5,057 nucleotides of DNA from Prochlorothrix sp035286285 (GTDB lineage Bacteria > Cyanobacteriota > Cyanobacteriia > Prochlorotrichales > Prochlorotrichaceae). The translations under genes were made by a program, and so were the position numbers. The stretch spans positions 1 to 5,057 of the forward strand of contig JAYKJG010000221.1 in NCBI GenBank assembly GCA_035286285.1, given 5' to 3'. Positions 1 to 5,057 of the stretch are shown here, piece after piece. Position 1 is the stretch's first letter. Every line of letters starts with the position of its first letter. The notes beneath the pieces are model-generated. The model had not been told where the DNA came from and ran no database searches. It was given only the letters and a program-made list of their open reading frames with translations.

Positions 1-1
1 A

Positions 2-127
2 GTGGAGTCTCTGGTCAAGCAGATTGCGATGCGGGTCAAACTGCCCGGAGCACAATGGTCTGTGGACAGTGTGCCCAAGATTCTGAAGCACCGTTGTGCT
101 TATCTCAATGGCCAGCTTGTGAGCTAA
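2..127 (+). CDS. Transposase C-terminal end, ISKra4-like (5' part outside window)
   Basis: This open frame enters from the left edge and stops at TAA (125-127), leaving 41 residues. It begins VESLVKQIAMRVK and continues with LPGAQW, then ILKHRCAYLNGQLVS at the end. A VES..KQI..R.K segment, a GAQW motif and a final HRCAYLNG are what I remember from the C-termini of ISKra4-family transposases, which are common in cyanobacteria. The family assignment is from memory, not a search. The protein would cut and join the ends of its own insertion sequence. The end looks intact, with no frameshift in the visible part, but whether the whole gene is functional cannot be judged. It faces the DUF707 gene tail to tail, with 175 bases between the two stop codons. 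Alternative: another IS family with a similar tail, or a decayed copy. Confidence 0.65.
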   Translation: MESLVKQIAMRVKLPGAQWSVDSVPKILKHRCAYLNGQLVS

Positions 128-199
128 GCTCATTAAGTACTTATACTCACTTTGTACCTAATGAGTACTTATACTCATCTCCAAAGTGAAATGCACCCC
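128..199 (+). mobile_element. Probable right end of the insertion sequence
   Basis: The stretch directly after the transposase stop should hold the terminal part of the element. It contains a repeat/palindrome cluster (131-178) and then AAAGTGAAATGCACCCC (183-199). Read inward from 199 this is GGGGTGCATTTCACTTT. A terminus beginning with a run of G fits my recollection of ISKra4-type inverted repeats, so 199 is offered as a candidate outer boundary. The left end lies outside the window, so neither the matching inverted repeat nor a target-site duplication can be checked. The exact boundary is inference. Confidence 0.35.
131..178. repeat. Paired direct repeat with nested palindromes at the IS end
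   Basis: AGTACTTATACTCA occurs twice, at 136-149 and 164-177, with a period of 28 bases. The second copy sits in a hairpin-forming inverted repeat, ATGAGTA-CTTA-TACTCAT (161-178, arms of 7, loop of 4). The first overlaps a perfect 10-base palindrome, TAAGTACTTA (134-143). The cluster starts only 3 bases after the transposase stop codon. The repeat structure is read directly. A role as subterminal transposase-binding sites is inference from its place; it could also be an operator for an unseen regulator or a miniature-element remnant. Confidence 0.7.
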
Positions 200-302
200 T
201 TTTCTTAACCCCCCTTGCTTCCGTTAACCCCTGAATAGTTACTTACTACAATGCGTTACGTCGATCGGGGAAGGTCATAGGTTTTTGTCGGTCAAGGAAG
301 TT
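200..302. other. Intergenic stretch between IS end and DUF707 gene
   Basis: This gap follows the stop of the DUF707 gene on the minus strand. It contains TTAACCCC twice (205-212 and 224-231) and one CGATCG (262-267). I found no hairpin followed by a T run on either strand, so no rho-independent terminator can be assigned to the DUF707 gene. No open frame with coding character is seen. Confidence 0.5.
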
Positions 303-1154
303 TTAGCCCCGCTTGCGGAGTGCCTTCAGGCCGTGCAAAACAATACGGATAAATCGTTTAGCGTTGTGAAGGCACCAGACTTGGAGGCTATAGATTAAAT
401 CCTTAAGGGTCCACTTTTTAGGAACCGAACCAAAGGCTTTAATTAAGGTAAAGTTCCAATTAATATTATATTTCTGACGCATTTCCTTGAACACAGCAAT
501 GCGACGTTCTAGGCTTTGAACCTGATCAATTGCGCGGATGCCGCCCTTGGCCATATCGTAGGGATTAATACAGGGGATACTGTCAATAATGGCAATCACA
601 TCTGGCTCTCCGTGGTGCAGAACATCGAGGAACCAAGCCTCAACCCCATAACCCACCAACTTTGGATCATAAACTGCCATAAATTGATCGAGTTTATCTT
701 TACGAAAGAGGGGACAGGTCACTTCCACAAAATTGGTATAGCGCAGTAAATTTAGGGGTTGAACACAGGTAACGTCAAAGCTGATTTTACCTTTGGGATC
801 AAAGGCGGGTTGGAGAATCCAGAGATCATACTGTTCTCGCAATTCAAAGAGTCGGCTAATTTGGCTCCCGGTAATGACGACATCATCATCGACGACCCAA
901 ATGGCTTCATAGCGATCGAGGAGGTCTTGATGGTGTTGATGAATATAGAGAAAATTGGGAAACTTTGTCCCTTTGCGAGCATTCCAATAGGTTGCATACT
1001 CCTGAAATTTACCCTCTGTGTCGCCATAGTAGGTAATCCAAAGGTCAAAATTAAGGCGACCCCGGCACCACTGGCCCACCTGGGCATAGTCTCCAGCAGA
1101 CGTAAACACAAGAAAGCGATGTTGCGGAGGCTTAACAGCAATTAGGGTAGACAT
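303..1154 (-). CDS. DUF707 family protein, glycosyltransferase-like (283 aa)
   Basis: This is a predicted cytoplasmic protein of the DUF707 family, known from plants and bacteria but without a settled function. Recognisable points are FLVFTSAGDYAQVGQW near residues 14-29, an acidic patch WVVDDDVVITG (residues 86-96), LQPAFDP (114-120), VEVTCPLFR (143-151) and GYGVEAWFLDVLH (168-180). The DDD (89-91) resembles the metal- and nucleotide-sugar-binding DxD of GT-A glycosyltransferases; that role is inference. No signal peptide or membrane segment is seen. The C-terminus is strongly basic and amphipathic and might touch a membrane. The start chosen is ATG at 1152-1154. The frame stays open to an ATG at 1337, but the extra 61 residues are proline-rich, overlap the end of the cyclase gene and do not look like the family. 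No clear ribosome binding site precedes the chosen start. The start lies 19 bases after the cyclase stop, so co-transcription is likely. The gene is visibly richer in A+T than its two neighbours. Confidence 0.8.
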   Translation of the reverse strand: MSTLIAVKPPQHRFLVFTSAGDYAQVGQWCRGRLNFDLWITYYGDTEGKFQEYATYWNARKGTKFPNFLYIHQHHQDLLDRYEAIWVVDDDVVITGSQISRLFELREQYDLWILQPAFDPKGKISFDVTCVQPLNLLRYTNFVEVTCPLFRKDKLDQFMAVYDPKLVGYGVEAWFLDVLHHGEPDVIAIIDSIPCINPYDMAKGGIRAIDQVQSLERRIAVFKEMRQKYNINWNFTLIKAFGSVPKKWTLKDLIYSLQVWCLHNAKRFIRIVLHGLKALRKRG

Positions 1155-1173
1155 GATTCGGGGAGAGTTGGGG

Positions 1174-3171
1174 TTAATTGCGCTTCGAGGAGGGAGGCTG
1201 TCTCGGTTTGGGCGGAGAAGGGGACTGGGCAGCGGCTTGGGAGATCGTGGTTGAAATGGGCTGGGGAAGCTGGGGCCAGGGGGGCAGGGGTTGAACAACC
1301 GGTAGACTTTGCGCGGTGCGCTTGCCTTGAACGGCATAAATTAAGGTTGCCTTGGCCTTGCCTTTGAGTTTGATGGCATCCAGTTGTTTTGCGTCGTAGA
1401 AGTCCCGAATATAGGCGAAGGTTCGCCCACTGATCAGCAGATCAAAGGGATTGTGCTGCTGTTGATTTTTATTGAGGGCTTCAATGCGAGCGGCTACATT
1501 GACGGTATCCCCCAGAACTGAATAATTTAGACGGCGCGAACTACCAACGGTACCCGCCACGACGCGACCGGTGTGAATACCAATGCCAAAGCGCACTAGG
1601 GGCAAACCTTCGGCGGCAAATTCTTGGTTCAAAGCTTGGAGACGATCGTACATAGCCAAGCTGGCCTCGATCGCATTGCAAGCATCCTGTTGAATTTCTG
1701 TTTGACTGGTCCGGGGCATGGGAATGCCAAACACGGCCATAATAGCATCCCCAATATATTTGTCCACCACGCCCCCTTGATCCATAATGCAGTCGGTCAT
1801 GGCTTCTAGGTAGCGGTTGAGCCAGTGCAAAAGCTGGGTGGGGGGAGTGCCTTCGGAGATGGTGGTGAAATTGCGGATGTCCATAAACAGGACCGTCGCT
1901 TCCATTTCCTGGGCCTGGAGTTCACCCCCCTGAAAGATGGCCGATCGCTGCTGCCAAATCAGTTTGGCGGTTTCCGGGGCGACATGCTGAGAAAACAGAT
2001 ACATCAGCATTTTCTTTTCCTGGCGCTCCCGCAGTTGCACCCCCAGGGTCATCGCAAAGAGGGTCGTAACAGGACTGGCTAAGGGGAGCCACCAATGCCA
2101 ATACAGGGCGATCGCCGTAATCCCAACCCAACCCAGGGGGCCGATCGCCAAAATCAGAATTTGCCCTTGGGTACTCACGCGCTTCAGGACCAGCCCGCCC
2201 ACGCTGCCCAGCAGCAGCAACCCCACAACCTTAGCCCAGACGGGCGGCTGCTTGAGGAACGAGTTGTGGAGAAAGTTCTGAAGGGTAACCCCATAGAGGT
2301 AGACCCCAGAGCTAAGGGGTTCCCGATAAAAGGGGGTGCGCAGGGCATCAAAGCCAACGGCGGTGATCCCCACCAAGACAATTTTGTCCCGAAAGGTCTC
2401 CCTGGGAATGCCCCCCTCCACCACATCCACGAAGGAGTAGGTGGGCAGTTGGCTGGGGGGAGCGGGCCAGTGAATCAGGGCAGTGTTCTGGGCCAGACCT
2501 CCGGCCTGGGGAGGGGGGAGAGGCAGGGGATCGGGGGTGCCGCTGGTGAAGTTGTAAATTTCGGCCAGGGCAAGGCTGAAGTGGGGCATAAAGCGATCGT
2601 CGGCGGTGGGGACATGGAGCCAAACCCGCCGGGTGAGGCCATCGCCATCGCTGCTATGGAGCACATGACCAATGCCCGCTGCGCTGGCGGCGAGGGGTTC
2701 CGTGGGGCTGAGATCATTGCCTTGGCTATCGGTGGCGGTGGCCAAGACAGTACTGCCGTTGAGAAAGATAGCATCGGCAAAGGTCTGGTCTTCAGCGGTG
2801 GAGTCCGACAGGATCAAGTCAAAGCCGATCGCAGCGGGGGGGGTGGCATCCAGTTGGGTGAGCAGGTCCGTGTAGTAATTCCGGCTCCAGGTGTTGAACT
2901 GGCCGTAGGCTTGGAGGCTTTTTTCGTCAATGGCAATGAGGGCAAGGCGATCGTCCCAGGATCGGGCTAGCCCCAGTTCAGCGTGCAAGTTATGCAGCAC
3001 CTGATAAGCCTGCCATTCCAGGCCATTCAAAGCACCCCAACTCTCTAGCACCATCACAGCCCCAGCAATGAGTCCCCCTAGGATCGGTGCAGGTAACTCG
3101 GCCAGGTTGGTGACCTGAGCCTTGAGGCGATCGATCCAGTCAGGACTGAAGGGGGGGTCAGCTTGGCGCAT
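1174..3171 (-). CDS. CHASE2 sensor adenylate cyclase, class III (665 aa)
   Basis: A membrane-bound adenylate cyclase that would make cAMP from ATP in response to an extracytoplasmic signal. Order of parts: short cytoplasmic N-terminus; first membrane segment about 28-45; CHASE2 sensor about 50-305, with the typical LALIAIDEKSL (76-86) and AAIGFDLIL (113-121); three membrane segments between about 312 and 378; a short linker; catalytic domain about 420-615; a Pro/Ser/Gln-rich tail to 665. The catalytic set is complete in one chain: metal-binding Asp431 (LFMDIRNF) and Asp475 (KYIGDAIM), adenine-contacting Lys471 and Ser551 (NYSVLGD), and transition-state Asn558 and Arg562 (TVNVAAR). It should therefore act as a homodimer with two active sites. 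Lys with Ser/Thr at the adenine positions is the pattern of class IIIb cyclases, a group with bicarbonate-stimulated members. Start ATG at 3169-3171 is supported by the membrane segment soon after it; no strong ribosome binding site is seen. The signal bound by CHASE2 is unknown. Guanylate cyclase activity is unlikely given Lys471. Confidence 0.93.
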   Translation of the reverse strand: MRQADPPFSPDWIDRLKAQVTNLAELPAPILGGLIAGAVMVLESWGALNGLEWQAYQVLHNLHAELGLARSWDDRLALIAIDEKSLQAYGQFNTWSRNYYTDLLTQLDATPPAAIGFDLILSDSTAEDQTFADAIFLNGSTVLATATDSQGNDLSPTEPLAASAAGIGHVLHSSDGDGLTRRVWLHVPTADDRFMPHFSLALAEIYNFTSGTPDPLPLPPPQAGGLAQNTALIHWPAPPSQLPTYSFVDVVEGGIPRETFRDKIVLVGITAVGFDALRTPFYREPLSSGVYLYGVTLQNFLHNSFLKQPPVWAKVVGLLLLGSVGGLVLKRVSTQGQILILAIGPLGWVGITAIALYWHWWLPLASPVTTLFAMTLGVQLRERQEKKMLMYLFSQHVAPETAKLIWQQRSAIFQGGELQAQEMEATVLFMDIRNFTTISEGTPPTQLLHWLNRYLEAMTDCIMDQGGVVDKYIGDAIMAVFGIPMPRTSQTEIQQDACNAIEASLAMYDRLQALNQEFAAEGLPLVRFGIGIHTGRVVAGTVGSSRRLNYSVLGDTVNVAARIEALNKNQQQHNPFDLLISGRTFAYIRDFYDAKQLDAIKLKGKAKATLIYAVQGKRTAQSLPVVQPLPPWPQLPQPISTTISQAAAQSPSPPKPRQPPSSKRN

Positions 3172-3211
3172 GGTAAGGGAATACCAGGGAAAGGATATTC
3201 GTAGAGCTTAG

Positions 3212-3240
3212 ACAGTACGTCAGTCCAGGCAGCGAAGCAA
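3212..3240 (-). promoter_or_regulatory. Candidate sigma70-type promoter for the cyclase-DUF707 pair
   Basis: On the minus strand TTGCTT (3235-3240) lies exactly 17 bases before TACTGT (3212-3217), about 40 bases ahead of the cyclase start codon. The boxes match the consensus only partly (four of six each), so this is a weak candidate. The surrounding gap (3172-3287) shows no convincing terminator for the upstream gene, so read-through from it is also possible. No TGTGA-N6-TCACA site for a cAMP receptor protein was found in this gap. Confidence 0.22.
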
Positions 3241-3287
3241 GAGATTCGGCTTATTTACAAGGCTTTTAGCAGAGAACGGCCCGCTGC

Positions 3288-5057
3288 TTAATCGTCGTCC
3301 AGGGACACAGAAACGATCGCGGCAGATTGCACAGGATGCACACGACCTTGGTAGACCAGCCCCTGGTAAATCATCGCCATGACCTCGGCACGGGTGGCGG
3401 GTTGGTTGGGCTGGAGGTTGCGCCAGCGGTTTGGGAGGCTGGGGAGACCGGGGAAACCGGGGAGCACAATCAGGCTAGCTTCAAGGGCAGCGGCAACGGC
3501 TTTTTCGGCGTAGCTGGGCAACTGATCCGCATCGGCAAAGCGGTTGAGCAGGGCAATGGGTCCGGCTTTGAGGCCCAGACCACTGGCGAGGGAGAGCAAG
3601 ACTTGGAAGCGCAGCACGGGCTGAAGGGGCTGGAAGCGTCCGGTTTTGGATCCCGCCAGGAAGCCCCCCCGCATGGCCAGGATGATCGCCTCCCGTGCCC
3701 AAAAGTCATCGGGAACATCGGTGAGGGTAGGGGCGGGTTTTTGGGGGCTGGGTTGGAAGGCGCGGGTGAGCAAGGCGGCGTATTCGGCGCGGTTGACGGC
3801 GCGATCGGGCTGGAAACTGCCGTCGGGAAAGCCTTGGACAAGGTTGCGGCTGGCCAGGGGGCGAATAAAGACTTCTGACCAGTGCCCCCGCAGGTCGGGC
3901 AGGCCAAGGCTGAGGACAGCGGGAACACGATAGGGAGAGTCGAGGGCGGGCGCTTTGCCGAGGGCCACAAGGGCTTGATAGATCAAAGCAGCGGTTTCGC
4001 CACGGGTCGCAGGGCGCAGAGGTTCAAGGCGACGGCGATCGGGATAGTTGACAATAAGCTGATGTTGGGTGGCAGCGGTCACGGCGGGGACGGCGTAGCT
4101 AGGAATTTGGACCCGATCGTCATAAAACTCTAACACGCTGCTCTGCCCCCCCTTCAACCCCAAACCCGCCACCAGGGACACAATCGTTTGGATGCGGGTC
4201 AAAAACTGCTGGGGCCGAAAACTGCCATCGGGAAAGCCGCTCAAAAAGCCCATGCGGCTGGCCCGCAAAATCGCCTCCCGTGCCCAAAAGTTAGCGCTCA
4301 GATCCCGGTAGGTGGGGGGCATTCGCACCAAGGGCAGGTCAAAGACCTTCGCTAACAGGGCCGCATATTCAGCACGGGTGAGGGTGCGATCGGGCCGGAA
4401 ACTGCCATCGGGGAAACCACTAATGAAGCCCCGATCGCTCAAGGGAGCCACAAACAGCGCCGACCAGTGACCGGCCAAATCGTTAAAGGGCACCGATCGG
4501 GCAGTGGTGCGGGGGCTGGGGGCGGGCGAGAGATCGAGACCGGGATCGAGGCTAGGGACCGGTTGCCCCCGCCAAAACGAAGAGGGGGGCGGGAGAGGGG
4601 GGGGAACTTGCAGCGCCCCAAAGTCGAGGGGACCCTTCACCGTGGTGGGGTTGAGCCAGTTGCCCACCGAAACCAAGGGGCGGGCCGAGGCCGATCGATC
4701 TTGATAAAGATTTTGGGCTTGGTTCTCGCGGATGATATTCAAACCGGGATCCTGGGGATGCCCCAGATCGGGCTGGGCCGTATCCTTCACCATCAGGCCA
4801 TGGCTCTGGTTTTGGGTCACCCAATTGCGCCGCAGCACCGGACGCGCCGCCCCCAGCAGGGCAATGCCCACCTCATTGCGTTGGATTTGGTTTTGGATCA
4901 CCAGGGGGCTACTGTCGCCGCCAATGGCCAACCCTAGGCGCATCTCTTGAAACTGGCAATTCTGGACTTCGCCCTTGCTCTGGTGCAAAAAGGTAATGCC
5001 GCTGGTTTGGTTTTGCAAAAAGTGGCTGTCATACACCCCCACATTGCCCCCCTGGGT
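3288..5057 (-). CDS. Beta-helix plus SLH-domain surface protein, 3' part (589 residues visible)
   Basis: A probable exported cell-envelope protein whose start is beyond the right edge. Counting from the first full codon at 5055-5057, residues 1 to about 133 form a parallel beta-helix (DUF1565/pectate-lyase-like), with successive coils of about 21-23 residues carrying the pattern N.I..N..GI.... (for example QNQIQRNEVGIALLG at residues 55-69). A Pro/Ser-rich linker spans about 143-188. Six SLH motifs follow, at about 191-239, 250-301, 312-368, 386-434, 445-496 and 507-573, then an acidic end VSLDDD. SLH domains hold proteins to cell-wall or envelope glycans. The conserved TRAE-type motif reads TRAE, TRIQ, TRGE, NRAE, LRFQ, TRAE in the six motifs, so the second and especially the fifth are degenerate. 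The frame is open through the window edge (TQGGN precedes the GTG at 5040-5042), so that GTG is not the start. Substrate or partner of the beta-helix is unknown. The cyclase gene lies 116 bases downstream in the same direction. Confidence 0.88.
   Translation of the reverse strand, partial: TQGGNVGVYDSHFLQNQTSGITFLHQSKGEVQNCQFQEMRLGLAIGGDSSPLVIQNQIQRNEVGIALLGAARPVLRRNWVTQNQSHGLMVKDTAQPDLGHPQDPGLNIIRENQAQNLYQDRSASARPLVSVGNWLNPTTVKGPLDFGALQVPPPLPPPSSFWRGQPVPSLDPGLDLSPAPSPRTTARSVPFNDLAGHWSALFVAPLSDRGFISGFPDGSFRPDRTLTRAEYAALLAKVFDLPLVRMPPTYRDLSANFWAREAILRASRMGFLSGFPDGSFRPQQFLTRIQTIVSLVAGLGLKGGQSSVLEFYDDRVQIPSYAVPAVTAATQHQLIVNYPDRRRLEPLRPATRGETAALIYQALVALGKAPALDSPYRVPAVLSLGLPDLRGHWSEVFIRPLASRNLVQGFPDGSFQPDRAVNRAEYAALLTRAFQPSPQKPAPTLTDVPDDFWAREAIILAMRGGFLAGSKTGRFQPLQPVLRFQVLLSLASGLGLKAGPIALLNRFADADQLPSYAEKAVAAALEASLIVLPGFPGLPSLPNRWRNLQPNQPATRAEVMAMIYQGLVYQGRVHPVQSAAIVSVSLDDD
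3339..3905 (-). repeat. Second SLH module (SLH4-SLH6) within the surface protein gene
   Basis: This is the downstream copy of a three-motif SLH unit. It lines up with the upstream copy (3954-4487) at a constant offset of 585 bases, or 195 codons, through its first two motifs and into the third. The GHW, FWAREAI and PSYA landmarks all keep that spacing. Near its end, between the LP.SYA and PATRAE landmarks, it holds 9 extra residues relative to the first copy. Its middle motif has lost the usual GFPDGSF and TRAE sequences (GSKTGRF and LRFQ instead). Confidence 0.8.
3954..4487 (-). repeat. First SLH module (SLH1-SLH3) within the surface protein gene
   Basis: This is the upstream copy of the duplicated unit. 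DNA identity survives in patches. A 22-base string coding for FWAREAI is identical at 4270-4291 and 3685-3706. A 23-base block coding for GFPDGSF is nearly identical at 4396-4418, 4216-4238 and 3811-3833, so this block is shared both between the modules and between motifs 1 and 2 of this one. Confidence 0.8.

Noticed and set aside
308..320. Hairpin CCGC-TT-GCGG near the end of the DUF707 gene as a terminator
   Set aside because: The stem has only a two-base loop, lies inside the coding sequence and is not followed by a T run on the transcribed strand.
1155..1337. N-terminal extension of the DUF707 frame up to an ATG at 1335-1337
   Set aside because: The extra 61 residues overlap the end of the cyclase gene, are mostly Pro/Ser/Arg of the kind produced by reading G/C-rich DNA in a wrong frame, and precede a good family-like start at 1152-1154.
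2095..2970. Long open frame on the plus strand opposite the cyclase gene (291 codons)
   Set aside because: Its protein is a low-complexity Gly/Gln/Ala/Pro-rich sequence without recognisable motifs, and it lies fully antisense to a gene with a complete set of catalytic residues. It is a by-product of high G+C content.
3151..3157. Seven-base C run (coding strand) in the first codons of the cyclase gene as a phase-variation switch
   Set aside because: Similar runs occur elsewhere in these genes as a result of proline codons in G+C-rich DNA, and nothing else supports switching.
3262..3290. Small stem (AGCAG/CTGCT) at the end of the SLH gene as a terminator
   Set aside because: The stem is only 5 base pairs with an 11-base loop, and on the gene strand it is followed by A, not T, residues.
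3327..3878. Open frame of 183 codons on the plus strand opposite the SLH gene
   Set aside because: It is Gly-rich without domain character and antisense to well-defined SLH motifs.
5040..5042. GTG as the start codon of the SLH protein
   Set aside because: The frame is open to the window edge, and the residues on both sides belong to the same beta-helix coils, so the true start lies outside the window.

Overview
The window reads as part of a cyanobacterial chromosome. The main sign is the palindrome CGATCG, the core of the cyanobacterial HIP1 repeat, which I count at 19 places in about 5 kb (one is the full octamer GCGATCGC, at 2108-2115). A CHASE2-type class III adenylate cyclase and an SLH-domain surface protein with a right-handed beta-helix region also fit a cyanobacterium. 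I cannot name the genus.

All three main genes are on the minus strand, so transcription runs from high to low coordinates. First comes the 3' part of a large exported-type protein (3288-5057, start beyond the window edge). It has beta-helix repeats, a proline-rich linker and then six SLH motifs, made of two copies of a three-motif module. After a 116-base gap comes a complete 665-residue membrane adenylate cyclase (1174-3171) with an extracytoplasmic CHASE2 sensor, three membrane segments and a catalytic domain with all key residues present. Nineteen bases after its stop comes a 283-residue DUF707 protein (303-1154), which looks like a cytoplasmic glycosyltransferase-like enzyme of unproven function. 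The cyclase and the DUF707 gene are probably one operon.

On the plus strand at the left edge (2-127) lies the C-terminal end of a transposase resembling the ISKra4 family. It is followed by a small AT-rich repeat/palindrome cluster (131-178) and a possible element end near 199. The insertion sequence therefore ends in the roughly 175-base gap downstream of, and facing, the DUF707 gene.

A reasonable but unproven reading is a cell-envelope locus. It would combine a surface protein anchored by SLH domains, a sensor that turns an extracytoplasmic signal into cAMP, and a putative sugar-transferring enzyme made together with that sensor. No RNA gene, CRISPR array or convincing terminator was seen. 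The window does not show a clearly new system. The most unusual items are the duplicated SLH module, the cyclase-DUF707 gene pair and the repeat cluster at the insertion-sequence end.
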